Origin: Edaphobacter lichenicola
Lineage (GTDB): Bacteria; Acidobacteriota; Terriglobia; Terriglobales; Acidobacteriaceae
Direction: 5' to 3'
DNA length: 64,000 bases
Assembly: GCF_014201315.1 (NCBI RefSeq)
Contig: NZ_JACHDY010000002.1
Span: 558,001 to 622,000, forward strand
Of the stretch, positions 1 to 8,391 are shown in pieces; position 1 is the first letter of the stretch, and every line of letters begins with the position of its first letter. Made by a program: the position numbers and the translations under genes. The notes beneath the pieces were generated by a model that was not told the DNA's origin, searched no databases, and saw nothing but the letters and a program-made list of their open reading frames with translations.

Positions 1-399
1 CATGACGCGGGTGGTCTGCTGATATACCTGCGAAGGGCCGCCGGCCATTGCGTTCAACGCTGGGGCAATAATTCTTTTCGCAGCGATGTAGTCGATGAAG
101 ACCAGCATCCACGCCCGCAGTGCCTCGACCGGAGGCAGCTCGGCGGAGAACTTTCTCTGGGCCTCGGCCAGCTTCTCGACTTCGCTGATATAGACAGCGG
201 CCAGCAGGTCATCGCGCGTAGGAAAGTGACGGTAGAGCGTTCCCGGGCCGATCCTGGCGCGCCTGGCGATCTCGTCCATGCTGGCCTCCGCGCCCCGGCG
301 CGTGAAAACCTGCTTCGCGACTTCGAGAATCCGCTGACGGTTGCGTTGCGCGTCGGCTCGGGGCTTGCGGGCAGTTTTCTTTACGGCTGACTTTTTCAT
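1..399 (-). CDS. TetR/AcrR family transcriptional regulator (3' end outside window)
   Basis: Only the first 133 codons are inside the window; the gene reads off the left edge. The N-terminus is a basic tail (MKKSAVKKTARKPRADAQ) followed by a TetR helix-turn-helix: RILEVAKQVFTRRG, the turn DEIARRARIGPGTLYRH, then FPTRDDLLAAVY. The remaining visible part is the start of the helical ligand-binding domain, whose ligand cannot be guessed. The start ATG at 397-399 is the only good start before the HTH. The gene diverges from an SDR oxidoreductase, and the intergenic gap contains two matching palindromes, so autoregulation plus repression of the oxidoreductase is the natural inference. Confidence 0.9.
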   Translation of the reverse strand, partial: MKKSAVKKTARKPRADAQRNRQRILEVAKQVFTRRGAEASMDEIARRARIGPGTLYRHFPTRDDLLAAVYISEVEKLAEAQRKFSAELPPVEALRAWMLVFIDYIAAKRIIAPALNAMAGGPSQVYQQTTRVM

Positions 400-412
400 C
401 GATCTTTCTGAA

Positions 413-464
413 ACCGGAGGGGCTCTCCGGTAATCTCATAAGCATAACGGAGATTGACTCCGTT
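413..464. promoter_or_regulatory. Two tandem 19-bp palindromic operators, probable TetR sites
   Basis: Site 1 (413-431) reads ACCGGAG-N5-CTCCGGT and site 2 (446-464) reads AACGGAG-N5-CTCCGTT. Both have perfect 7-bp arms and a 5-bp spacer, and their centres (422 and 455) are 33 bp apart, about three helical turns. They lie between the divergent TetR gene (start 399) and the SDR gene (start 517). Shared half-site CGGAG and equal geometry make chance unlikely; assignment to this TetR protein is inference from position. Confidence 0.75.
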
Positions 465-516
465 TTATTCCAGGCCGATGGCCGGTGTCAAAAGATTTGT
501 GATCGGAGAGTGCAGC

Positions 517-1497
517 ATGGCAGTGAAATTTGGAGCAAAGTCAACGACGGAAGAGGTCCTCGAAGGGGTCAACCTGAAGGGCAAGCGGATTCTGGTGACG
601 GGGGTATCGGCGGGTATCGGCGTAGAGACGGCCCGCGCGCTGGTGGCGCATGGCGCAGATGTTGTGGGCGCGGCGCGTGATCTGGAGAAGGCGCAGCGGG
701 CGACATCGGAGGTGAGTAAGGCCGCGGCGGAGACGGGCGCGAGTTTCGAGGTGGTCGAGCTCGACCTTGCCAGCCTGAAGAGCGTGCGCGCCGCTGCGGA
801 CAAGCTGGTTGCTGATGGCCGTTTGTTCGATGTGGTCATCGCAAATGCCGGTGTCATGGCGACTCCGTTGGGCAAGACAGAGGATGGTTTCGAGACGCAA
901 TTCGGGACCAATCACCTGGGCCACTTCGTCTTTGTGAACCGCATCGCGAAGCTGATCAAGGACGGCGGACGCCTGGTCAACCTCTCTTCCTCAGGGCACC
1001 GCTTCAGCAATGTGGACCTGAACGATCCCAACTTTGCGACGACGCCGTACGAACCCTTCGTGGCTTATGGGCGCTCGAAGACCGCGAACATCCTCTTCGC
1101 AGTTGCTTTCGATCAGCGGCATCGAGAGCGTGGGGTCCGCGCGACGGCTGTACATCCGGGAGGCATACAGACCGAGCTCGCCCGCCACATGGAACAGGCC
1201 CACATGGAACAGATGATCAATCAGATCAATGAACAGGCCGCCGCGGCGGGCAAAGGGCCGTTCGAGTTCAAAACAGTTCCCCAGGGAGCCGCCACCTCAG
1301 TATGGGCAGCTGTCGTTGCACCCGCCGAAGAGGTAGGAGGACGGTATTGCGAGAACTGCCACGTGAGTGATGTCGTCGCAGATGACGCAAGGCTGGGCCT
1401 GCTTGACGAAGGAGTGCGCGGCTACGCGGTCGATCCACAAAACGCTGTTGCGCTCTGGAAGAAGAGCGAAGAGATGATTGGCGAAGCCTTCGCGTAA
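517..1497 (+). CDS. Short-chain dehydrogenase/reductase (classical SDR)
   Basis: A 326-aa NAD(P)-dependent oxidoreductase, probably cytosolic. It shows the Rossmann glycine motif TGVSAGIG, the NAG element (IANAGVMATP), the catalytic serine in LVNLSSSGHR and the YxxxK pair in AYGRSKTAN, followed by the VHPGGIQTEL loop common in the retinol-dehydrogenase-like group. The chosen ATG at 517 has a purine-rich GGAGAG 6 bases upstream; a GTG/ATG extension to 454 would run through the second operator, so it is unlikely. Substrate cannot be read from sequence. Divergent from and probably controlled by the TetR gene at 1-399. A short hairpin follows the stop codon. Confidence 0.88.
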   Translation: MAVKFGAKSTTEEVLEGVNLKGKRILVTGVSAGIGVETARALVAHGADVVGAARDLEKAQRATSEVSKAAAETGASFEVVELDLASLKSVRAAADKLVADGRLFDVVIANAGVMATPLGKTEDGFETQFGTNHLGHFVFVNRIAKLIKDGGRLVNLSSSGHRFSNVDLNDPNFATTPYEPFVAYGRSKTANILFAVAFDQRHRERGVRATAVHPGGIQTELARHMEQAHMEQMINQINEQAAAAGKGPFEFKTVPQGAATSVWAAVVAPAEEVGGRYCENCHVSDVVADDARLGLLDEGVRGYAVDPQNAVALWKKSEEMIGEAFA

Positions 1498-1514
1498 ACG
1501 GTGAAGAGAATCGG

Positions 1515-1550
1515 CCGACCCCTCGCCATGTGTGAGGGGTTTGTCGTTTC
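1515..1550 (+). terminator. Hairpin after the SDR gene, probable rho-independent terminator
   Basis: CCCCTC (1519-1524) pairs with GAGGGG (1534-1539) around a 9-base loop and is followed by the T-rich stretch TTTGTCGTTTC. It sits 20 bases after the SDR stop codon. The stem is only 6 bp, so termination efficiency is uncertain. The rest of the gap up to 1745 contains two copies of a short GGGGCACC-type motif (near 1682 and 1723) and no gene I can see. Confidence 0.5.
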
Positions 1551-1744
1551 TACCTAACTTTGCGGTACGGACAAAGCCGTGGCGCCGGAGTGGAGTTGTG
1601 GTTTGCTGGAAGCGTTTGAGGCCGGTGGGCATGGCGGTACTGGCAGTTTACATCCCACTCTTCGCAAAGAGCGCGAAGGATGGGGCACCCGAGATTTGTT
1701 GTTTGTTTGTGAGCTAAGGGTGGGGCACCTGGCTGGGGATCTTG

Positions 1745-4222
1745 TTAAACGCCGCGGGGGAGCTCGCCTTCGAACTCAGCAACAGCAACCCTTGACACGA
1801 TTCGCTGTCTCATTCGTAACAGAGCAAAGGCTGCCGGGATGAGCGCGAGATAACAGAGTGCGGATAAAAGCATGGTCACATGAATGCCCAGCGCCATACT
1901 GAACATCACACCCAACACCGATGCCAGAACGCCGGTTGCGCCATTGATTCCCCAAAACCACGGGGTTGGTTGCCGGTCTACTGCTTCGACCAGTCGCATG
2001 CCTGTGGGAAAGGCAAAGCCGAGCAGAAAGCCGAGCGGCATGATGATGGCCACCGAAATTGCTATCCGCACCAGACGGTCCTGACCGGTGGTGTGCTGAA
2101 AGATGATGGGTAGAATCTTGCCCATGGCCACCAGGTAGGCGACGACAAGAATGGCCCATGTCTGCAATTTGCCTCGTGAGTCCAGCTTCAGCCTGTCTGA
2201 TGTCAGGCTGCCCAGGCCGGAGGCCAGAATGAGGCTGAACAGGCACACACTTAAAGAGTAGATGGGATGGCCGAGATAGATGCTGAACCGCTGCAGCAGG
2301 GCGATCTCGGCCAGCATGAAGCCCATGCCAATTAGCGAAAAATAAAGGCTACCGGCAACGGCGAGGGGTAATGGACATGCCCTGGCCGCATCTCTGAGAG
2401 GCACCAGGATGGTGGCGATGACCGCCAGGATCGAGATAAACAGAATCATGATGAGTACCGCTGACGCCGTCAGATTGCCGAGTACGACGCCAACGCCGAG
2501 AGTCTTGCGGAAGAAACGTTGTGCTGCGCGCGGGATACTGAGGAAACGGAGCTGGTTGAAGAAAAACGGCCGGTTATCGGTGGCCACGCTGAGGTCCAGA
2601 AAGGTTCCATCCATTACGTGATCCAAGGAGGCGCGATCTTGGCTCTCCGTGATTGCGCGCAGAAGCGGAGACTGCGGTGGCTGGTCAGGCGCCAGTACTA
2701 CGTCGAAGCCGAGGCTGCGCACTGTCTGATGCAATATACGCAGCTGCTCCGGAGTGAAGGGCTTCTTCGATACCACAAGGGTGGCGATTTTGCCGGCGCT
2801 GGCGACGAACATCTGCGGGCGGGCATCCTTGACACCGGAGTCGAGGAGGATGGCTGTCGCCAGCCCGATCATCCTTCCGGTTTCGTCAATATTGCCGGGG
2901 CTGTACCAGCGACTCACGGTAAAGATGCCGTCATCGTTGAGTGTTCCGAAGAAGGCGTGCCAACCCTCAAGCGTGTAGAGTCCGTTTTCGCTGAGGCTGA
3001 AGGCGCCGGCTCCGGTTGCCGCCCAGGTGTCGATCATGCTCATCTGTACGAGATCGAATTTTTCGTTTGTGCTTGCGAACCAGCTGCGGGCATCGTCGAC
3101 ATGGAGTTTCAGATTCGGCACAGCAGTCACATTGCTGAAGTTCTTATAGAACGGATTCTTTGTAAGGAGATTGATGAAGATGGGATTGAGCTCGACTCCT
3201 GTGATGTCGGGAACCCCAAAAAAGTGAGCCGTCATCAGGTCGCGGCCGCCGCCAACTCCAATGACCGCAGATTTGCGGATACCAGGAAGGCGGTAAGCCA
3301 GGCTAGTCAGATCGTATTGCAGGAAAGAGATGGAGTCTGGCGTTCCATCATAGTGGGACATGGGGGTGCTTGCCGCGCCATCGATATTCAGTTCCGCCTG
3401 CATAATACGCATATTCCCCGAAAGGGCAGGGGAGACGCTCCACATGTCGGGGAAGTGCAGCGTTGGAGAGCTGGCGACGATTCGGGAATAGGAGTTCCAT
3501 TTCTCGTATACGCCCAGGGCGTAGGTCTCAAAGTTGTTTTTCACCAGAATGGGACGCATGCCGACAGGCGCCATTGAATTGAGTATCGCGAACACCATGA
3601 GCGCGATTGTGATGGGAATTGGACGACGCCACCAGGACCTTGATTCCAACCGTTGCCGATCTTCGGAGGGGGCGCTGGCGGCGAATGCTATAGCGGACAG
3701 ACCGCATACGGCGCCGGATGCGATCACAGCGGTCGGGCCATCCAGAAGATTCAGGAGCAGAATGACTCCCATGCAGCCGAACGAAGCGCCCAAGAGGTCG
3801 ACTCCGTAGACCTGTCCCGTGGGGAATGGGCTGCGGGTCAACGCCAGACTGACCACAACTCCCGAGAAGGCGTAGGGGATGGCCATGAAGATCAGAAGCA
3901 GACTCCACGAAACGACGGTGGTGAGCGAAAGCGAAGTAATGGTGATGAGGCAAAACTGCACCATGACCGATGCAGGCATAGCCACTGCCGTTGCGAGGGC
4001 GAAGTTGGTCAGGGTAATGGACAGCGAGCCGGATTCAAATCGCTCGCGGCGCAGATAGACCCAGACCGCGCCGACGGTCATGCCCAGCATGGCTACGCTG
4101 ATCGCAAAAAAAGCCATGTAGTACCAAGCGATCACTGAAAGGATTCGCGTTTGGATGATCTGAAATGTAAGCAGTGAAAAAGTGAGGAGAAATACTCCGA
4201 AGAGGAATGGGCCCTTGCGCAT
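1745..4222 (-). CDS. Membrane-anchored spermidine-synthase-like protein
   Basis: 825 aa. The first ~230 residues hold about six hydrophobic segments, the middle (about residues 318-445) is a spermidine-synthase/SAM-methyltransferase fold with the nucleotide loop IGVGGGRDLMTAHFF, the acidic GVELNP that follows beta-2, and DDARSWF, and the last ~260 residues again hold six to seven hydrophobic segments. This membrane-sandwich layout is known for bacterial spermidine-synthase-like proteins whose aminopropyltransferase activity is mostly unproven; a methyltransferase role is equally possible. The ATG at 4222 starts directly before the first membrane helix (MRKGPFLFGVFLLTF); an in-frame TTG at 4255 would add 11 residues. 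It stands alone, with no polyamine genes beside it. Confidence 0.8.
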   Translation of the reverse strand: MRKGPFLFGVFLLTFSLLTFQIIQTRILSVIAWYYMAFFAISVAMLGMTVGAVWVYLRRERFESGSLSITLTNFALATAVAMPASVMVQFCLITITSLSLTTVVSWSLLLIFMAIPYAFSGVVVSLALTRSPFPTGQVYGVDLLGASFGCMGVILLLNLLDGPTAVIASGAVCGLSAIAFAASAPSEDRQRLESRSWWRRPIPITIALMVFAILNSMAPVGMRPILVKNNFETYALGVYEKWNSYSRIVASSPTLHFPDMWSVSPALSGNMRIMQAELNIDGAASTPMSHYDGTPDSISFLQYDLTSLAYRLPGIRKSAVIGVGGGRDLMTAHFFGVPDITGVELNPIFINLLTKNPFYKNFSNVTAVPNLKLHVDDARSWFASTNEKFDLVQMSMIDTWAATGAGAFSLSENGLYTLEGWHAFFGTLNDDGIFTVSRWYSPGNIDETGRMIGLATAILLDSGVKDARPQMFVASAGKIATLVVSKKPFTPEQLRILHQTVRSLGFDVVLAPDQPPQSPLLRAITESQDRASLDHVMDGTFLDLSVATDNRPFFFNQLRFLSIPRAAQRFFRKTLGVGVVLGNLTASAVLIMILFISILAVIATILVPLRDAARACPLPLAVAGSLYFSLIGMGFMLAEIALLQRFSIYLGHPIYSLSVCLFSLILASGLGSLTSDRLKLDSRGKLQTWAILVVAYLVAMGKILPIIFQHTTGQDRLVRIAISVAIIMPLGFLLGFAFPTGMRLVEAVDRQPTPWFWGINGATGVLASVLGVMFSMALGIHVTMLLSALCYLALIPAAFALLRMRQRIVSRVAVAEFEGELPRGV

Positions 4223-4412
4223 GGAACACGAAGAATTCAGGGGAGCCTCCAGCAAATTCTCTTGAAGTGCGTTTGTACGACGCAGTCTAACAGGAAAGGC
4301 TATGCGGAGTTGTCGAGAAAAGAAGCGTCGGGGGTAAAAGCACGAAACCCCAGCATTTGCTGAGGTTGTGATAATTCCCTAGGATGTGCTCGGGTGTCCT
4401 AAAACAAGATAA

Positions 4413-4504
4413 TGGCGGAGAATGGGGGATTCGAACCCCCGATAGAGCTTTCGCCCTATAACGGTTTAGCAAACCGCCGCCTTCAGCCACTCGGCCAACT
4501 CTCC
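4413..4504 (-). tRNA. tRNA-Ser (anticodon GCT)
   Basis: Read on the minus strand the acceptor GGAGAGT pairs with ATTCTCC, followed by discriminator G and an encoded CCA. The anticodon stem-loop CGGTTTGCTAAACCG presents GCT, there is a long class-II variable arm (TATAGGGCGAAAGCTCTA) typical of serine tRNAs, and the T-arm is GGGGG-TTCGAAT-CCCCC. Reads AGC/AGU codons. All arms are intact, so it should be functional. Confidence 0.97.
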
Positions 4505-4675
4505 GTCTGTGTTGCGGTGAGCATCACGTATACGCGATGCCCGGCTTTGGCAATTATAGCAAGACAGCTCGCTGCGCGAGTTAGCTGCTCGCGGATTGCG
4601 ATTCAGCTAGTTAGCGGAAGGGGTGCGTGATGGCTTCGGCTTCGCGGTGTGCGGGATTGACTATATAAAGACTGA

Positions 4676-6046
4676 ATGGCGCTGGGGCGGGTGGGTTTGG
4701 GACGAGCGGGGGCGGGCAGGGGGAAGATGCGGCTGCTGCCGTTGATTGCCGCGACTTACTTTATGGTGGCGGGTGGGCCGTATGGGCTGGAAGACGTGAT
4801 CGGCATGGCGGGGTATGGGCGGGCGCTACTGCTGCTGCTGGTGATTCCGGTGGTGTGGAGTCTGCCGACGAGTTTGATGGTGGGGGAGCTGGCGGCGGCG
4901 ATCCCGGAGGAGGGTGGGTACTACCGGTGGGTGCGGCGGGCGATGGGGGAGTTCTGGGGGTTTCAGGAGGCGTGGCTGAGCCTGGCGGCGAGCGTGTTCG
5001 ATATGGCGATCTACCCGACGATCTTTGTGCTGTATATGGGGAGGGTGGAACCGGCGTGGACGGCGGGGTATCGCGGGACGGCGTGGGCGCTGGGTGTGGT
5101 GGTGGTGTGCATGGCGTGGAATCTGCTGGGCGCGCGGGCGGTGGGCGAGGGGTCGGTGGGACTGTTTTGCGTGCTGCTGTCGCCGTTTGTGGTACTGACG
5201 GCGGTGGGGTTGTGGAAGGGGCTGATGGGTGGTGGGCATGCGATGGCGGGGATGGGTGGTTCGGGGGTGGGCGGGGGCCTGGCTCGGGCGGATTGGGCCG
5301 GGGCGGTGTCGGTGACGCTGTGGAACTATATGGGGTGGGATAACGCGTCGACGGTGGCGCAGGAGGTGGAGGAGCCGCAGAGGAACTATCCGCGGGCGAT
5401 GCTGTTGGCGACGGGGCTGGTGGCGCTGACGTATGTGCTGCCGCTGGCGGCGGTGGGGCTGGCGGGGATTCCGGCGGCGCGGTTTTCTACGGGGGCGTGG
5501 GTGGATGCGGCGAGGGAGCTGGCGGGGCCGTGGTTGGCGGTGTGCGTGGTGCTGGGCGGGATGATCAATGGTGGGGGGATGTTCAATGCGCTGATGATGA
5601 GCTATACGCGAGTGCCGTATGCGCTGGCCGAGGAGGGGGTGCTACCGGAGGTGATGGAGCGGAAGAACAGGTGGGGCGTGCCGTGGGTGAGTTTGGCGGT
5701 GTGTTCGGTGGGGTGGGCGCTGGCGCTGCGGTTGTCGTTTGAGCGGCTGATCTCGATTGACCTGGTGCTGTATGGGGCGGCGCTGATGCTGGAGTTTGTG
5801 GCGCTGGTGGTGCTGCGGGTGAAGGAGCCTGGGTTGGCGAGGCCGTTCAAGGTGCCGGGTGGGGTTTGGGGTGCGGTGGGGATGGGGGTTGGGCCGGCGG
5901 TGCTGATCGGGTTTGCGCTTTGGGCGGCGAGGGGGGAACGCGTGGCTGGGCTGCCGGCGCTGGAGTTTGCGGCGATTGTGGCGGCGGCGGGGCCGGTGGT
6001 TTATCTGGCGGCGCGGATGGTGCGGAAGGGCCGTTTGGCGCGCTGA
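4676..6046 (+). CDS. APC-superfamily amino acid permease
   Basis: 456 aa with about twelve hydrophobic segments. The first helix carries the family's unwound-helix motif (LIAATYFMVAGGPYGLE) that in APC transporters contacts the substrate backbone; NYMGWDNASTVAQEVEEP is the conserved helix 6 / loop region, and an LYGAALMLEFVALVVLRVKE stretch follows near the end. It should be an inner-membrane cation- or exchange-coupled amino acid importer; specificity is not readable. The gene is unusually G-rich on the coding strand, which creates long spurious antisense frames rich in Pro/Ser/Arg. An internal ATG at 4727, right after GGGGGAAG, is an alternative start that would remove a 17-residue basic leader. 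No neighbour suggests the substrate. Confidence 0.85.
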   Translation: MALGRVGLGRAGAGRGKMRLLPLIAATYFMVAGGPYGLEDVIGMAGYGRALLLLLVIPVVWSLPTSLMVGELAAAIPEEGGYYRWVRRAMGEFWGFQEAWLSLAASVFDMAIYPTIFVLYMGRVEPAWTAGYRGTAWALGVVVVCMAWNLLGARAVGEGSVGLFCVLLSPFVVLTAVGLWKGLMGGGHAMAGMGGSGVGGGLARADWAGAVSVTLWNYMGWDNASTVAQEVEEPQRNYPRAMLLATGLVALTYVLPLAAVGLAGIPAARFSTGAWVDAARELAGPWLAVCVVLGGMINGGGMFNALMMSYTRVPYALAEEGVLPEVMERKNRWGVPWVSLAVCSVGWALALRLSFERLISIDLVLYGAALMLEFVALVVLRVKEPGLARPFKVPGGVWGAVGMGVGPAVLIGFALWAARGERVAGLPALEFAAIVAAAGPVVYLAARMVRKGRLAR

Positions 6047-6067
6047 GGTTCGGCGCTGAAGGGCTTG

Positions 6068-6147
6068 TCCTGCCGGACGGGCCCACTTCGCTAGGCCACC
6101 CCGGTTCGTGCGGTCACTTCGTGACTTGTGTACCGGTCTCGGCAGGA
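6068..6147. repeat. 80-bp element with 8-bp terminal inverted repeats
   Basis: TCCTGCCG at 6068-6075 is perfectly inverted as CGGCAGGA at 6140-6147. The inside contains a second small palindrome, TCACTTCGTGA (6114-6124). It sits in the gap between two convergent genes. The form resembles a small REP/MITE-like intergenic repeat; a single copy in this window cannot prove it is repeated. It might instead act as a bidirectional terminator, although no T-run follows. Confidence 0.4.
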
Positions 6148-6188
6148 TTAGGGGCTTGGACCCTCCCGTTGGTCGGGATCTGGGCTCG

Positions 6189-6746
6189 CTATTTTTTGGG
6201 GACTGGCTTGGGGATGGGGTTGGTCTTGTTGTCGATGAAGCGCTGCTGGGCTTCGAGGACCTTGTTGCGGGCGAAGGAGGCGTCGCGCCAGCCTTTGACT
6301 TCGACGCGCTTGCCTTCGAGGTCCTTGTAGATGGCGAAGAAGTGCGTGATCTCCTTGAGCATGTGGGGGTAGATCTCGGAGAAGTTCCAGACGTCTTTGT
6401 AGCGTGGATTGTCCTGTCCGACACAGAGGACCTTCTCGTCGCCGAGCCCCTGGTCGAGCATCTCGAGGACGCCGATGGGGCGGACCTGCATGACGCAGCC
6501 GGAGAAGCTGGGGGTGTCGACGAGGACGAGGCAGTCGAGGGGGTCGCCGTCGTCGCCGAGGGTGCTGGGGATGAAGCCGTAGTCGCCGGGGTAGTGGACG
6601 GGGGAGTAGAGGTTGCGGTCGAGGCGGAAGACGTGGAGATCTTTGTCGTACTCGTATTTATTGACACCCTCATAGGGAATCTCGATGACTGCGTTGATGA
6701 CCTCGGGGCAGTTTGGCCCTACGGGGAGTTCCAAGTAGTTCGTCAT
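6189..6746 (-). CDS. ppa: Inorganic pyrophosphatase (family I, soluble)
   Basis: 185 aa, the usual size for the bacterial hexameric enzyme that hydrolyses PPi to 2 Pi in the cytosol and pulls biosynthetic reactions forward. Diagnostic elements are VIEIPYEGVNKYEYDKD, the YPGDYGFIPSTL stretch and the metal-binding signature DGDPLDCLVLVD with its three aspartates. The ATG at 6746 gives the standard N-terminus (MTNYLELPVGPN), with AAGAGA about 12 bases upstream. An open frame continues upstream to 6884, but those 46 residues are not part of the family. Convergent with the permease. Confidence 0.95.
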   Translation of the reverse strand: MTNYLELPVGPNCPEVINAVIEIPYEGVNKYEYDKDLHVFRLDRNLYSPVHYPGDYGFIPSTLGDDGDPLDCLVLVDTPSFSGCVMQVRPIGVLEMLDQGLGDEKVLCVGQDNPRYKDVWNFSEIYPHMLKEITHFFAIYKDLEGKRVEVKGWRDASFARNKVLEAQQRFIDNKTNPIPKPVPKK

Positions 6747-6885
6747 AAAGGCTGGGATCTCTTCTCTTGTCCAATAAAAATTTAGGCGGCGGTCGGCGTT
6801 GTGTTTCTGTGGCCGAGCTTGGCTGGCGGAGGGTTCGTGACCTCGATTGAGGGCGAAAGCTGCACCTTGTCTATAATCAGACAAG

Positions 6886-7131
6886 ATGAAGGCTCATGTC
6901 TATGTCACGCTGAAACGAACGGTGCTGGATGCCCAGGGGCAGACAGTTGCAGATGCATTGCGGCGAATGGAATATCGCGGCGTTGCCGATGTACGGCAGG
7001 GGAAGTATTTTCTGCTGACTCTGGAGAATGGATTGGAACAGAGCGCCGCGCAGGCCGAGGTGGAGCGTATTGCGCGTGAGGTGCTGACAAACCCTGTGAT
7101 TGAAGAGTTTACGTTCCGGCTTGAGGCCTGA
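6886..7131 (+). CDS. purS: Phosphoribosylformylglycinamidine synthase subunit PurS
   Basis: 81 aa, full length for PurS, the small dimeric subunit that bridges PurQ (glutaminase) and PurL in the fourth step of purine synthesis. Recognised from MKAHVYVTLKRTVLDAQG, the GVADVRQGKYFLL strand and the C-terminal NPVIEEFTFRLE. Usually purS lies next to purQ and purL; here the next genes are for haem, so the partners must be elsewhere. It diverges from ppa, whose reaction removes pyrophosphate. Confidence 0.93.
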   Translation: MKAHVYVTLKRTVLDAQGQTVADALRRMEYRGVADVRQGKYFLLTLENGLEQSAAQAEVERIAREVLTNPVIEEFTFRLEA

Positions 7132-7257
7132 GCCCAGGCTTTTTGGGGCGATACTCGACGCTAAACTGACGGGATTTTCTTCGGCGTCATGAACAGCCGC
7201 GGCTGATGCGAGTTCGCGCGGCGAGTCATGGGTGCTAGGCTTAAAAGGTTATAGAGG

Positions 7258-8391
7258 ATGGGCCTTTTGAGTGATGCGATTGTGGAAAGTGCGGCAGTGA
7301 CTTCTATTGAGGCGGGTTCGGGCGGCAGCCGCTTTGTGCGGGCGTGTCTGCGTCGGCCAGTCGACAGAACGCCGGTGTGGTTCTTGCGGCAGGCAGGGCG
7401 GTACATGCCGGAGTATATGGCCGTGCGGAAGCACCATTCGCTGCTGGAGATCTGCCGTACGCCGGAGATTGCGGCCGAGGTGACGATTACGGCTGCTGAG
7501 CGGCTGGGTGTGGATGCTGCGATCATCTTTGCTGATCTGCTTCTGCCGTTTACGCCGATGGGGCTGGACTTCGAGTTTGTTGCAGGCGAAGGGCCGGTGG
7601 TTCATACGCCGGTGCGGACGCTGGAGCATGTGAAGGCGCTGCGGACCGATCGCGTGGAGGAGCTGCAGTACGTTGCGCGGGCGATCGAGCAGGTCGCGAC
7701 GCACTTTGCTGCTCCGCGTGCCGATGGGGATGAGCTGGGAATCATTGGGTTCTGCGGGGCTCCGTGGACGCTGGCTGGGTACATGATTGAGGGCGGCAAG
7801 CAGGGCGGTGGTGACCGCAACTACATCGAGACGAAGAAGATGATGTACTCCGATGGAGCGGCGTGGTCGCTGCTGATGGAGAAGATTGTTACTGTTTTAG
7901 TTGCTTATGCGCAGCAGCAGGTGGAGGCGGGCGCGGATGTGATCCAGGTCTTCGATAGCTGGGTGGGAAAGCTGAGCGTTCGGGACTATCGGCAGTACTG
8001 CCTGGGATGGACGACGGAGCTGGTCGAGCGCATCAAGACGCTTGGAGTGCCGGTGATCTACTTTGGCGTGGAGACCGCTTCCCTGCTGCCGGCGATGAGT
8101 GAGACGGGAGCGGATGTGATTGGGCTGGATTGGCGAACGCCGCTGGATGCGGGATGGAAAGCGGTCGGCGCGGGCTGCGCGGTGCAGGGCAATCTTGATC
8201 CGATTGCACTGTTTGCGAAGGAGGATGTTTTGAAGGAGCAGGTGCGAGAGATTCTGACAGCTGCGAATGGACGGCCCGGACACATCTTTAATCTGGGCCA
8301 TGGCATTGTGCCTGGGACGCCGGTCGAAAATGTGATCCTCGTGGTGGAGTGGGTCAAGGAGCTGAGCGCGCTGGGAGTGACACAACGATGA
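7258..8391 (+). CDS. hemE: Uroporphyrinogen decarboxylase
   Basis: 377 aa. Converts uroporphyrinogen III to coproporphyrinogen III by removing four carboxyl groups. The N-terminal signature PVWFLRQAGRYMPEY with its substrate-binding arginines is intact, as are FADLLLPFTPMG with the catalytic-pocket aspartate, GFCGAPWTLAGYMIEGG and the C-terminal FNLGHGIVPGTPVENV. The N-terminus carries about 25 residues beyond the core. GTTATAGAGG directly upstream of the ATG may be the ribosome site. Its TGA overlaps the hemH ATG by four bases, so the two are cotranslated. Confidence 0.96.
   Translation: MGLLSDAIVESAAVTSIEAGSGGSRFVRACLRRPVDRTPVWFLRQAGRYMPEYMAVRKHHSLLEICRTPEIAAEVTITAAERLGVDAAIIFADLLLPFTPMGLDFEFVAGEGPVVHTPVRTLEHVKALRTDRVEELQYVARAIEQVATHFAAPRADGDELGIIGFCGAPWTLAGYMIEGGKQGGGDRNYIETKKMMYSDGAAWSLLMEKIVTVLVAYAQQQVEAGADVIQVFDSWVGKLSVRDYRQYCLGWTTELVERIKTLGVPVIYFGVETASLLPAMSETGADVIGLDWRTPLDAGWKAVGAGCAVQGNLDPIALFAKEDVLKEQVREILTAANGRPGHIFNLGHGIVPGTPVENVILVVEWVKELSALGVTQR

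Noticed and set aside
209..445. 78-aa minus-strand frame at the left edge
   Set aside because: It is a shifted frame of the TetR gene; the true frame gives an unmistakable TetR helix-turn-helix.
2519..3577. 352-aa plus-strand open frame opposite the spermidine-synthase-like gene
   Set aside because: The minus-strand protein has clear domains over the whole length; the plus-strand frame has no start signal or family features.
5642..6673. 343-aa antisense open frame, Ser/Thr/Arg-rich
   Set aside because: It is the complement of the very G-rich permease gene and of ppa; composition is an artefact of strand bias and no motif is present.
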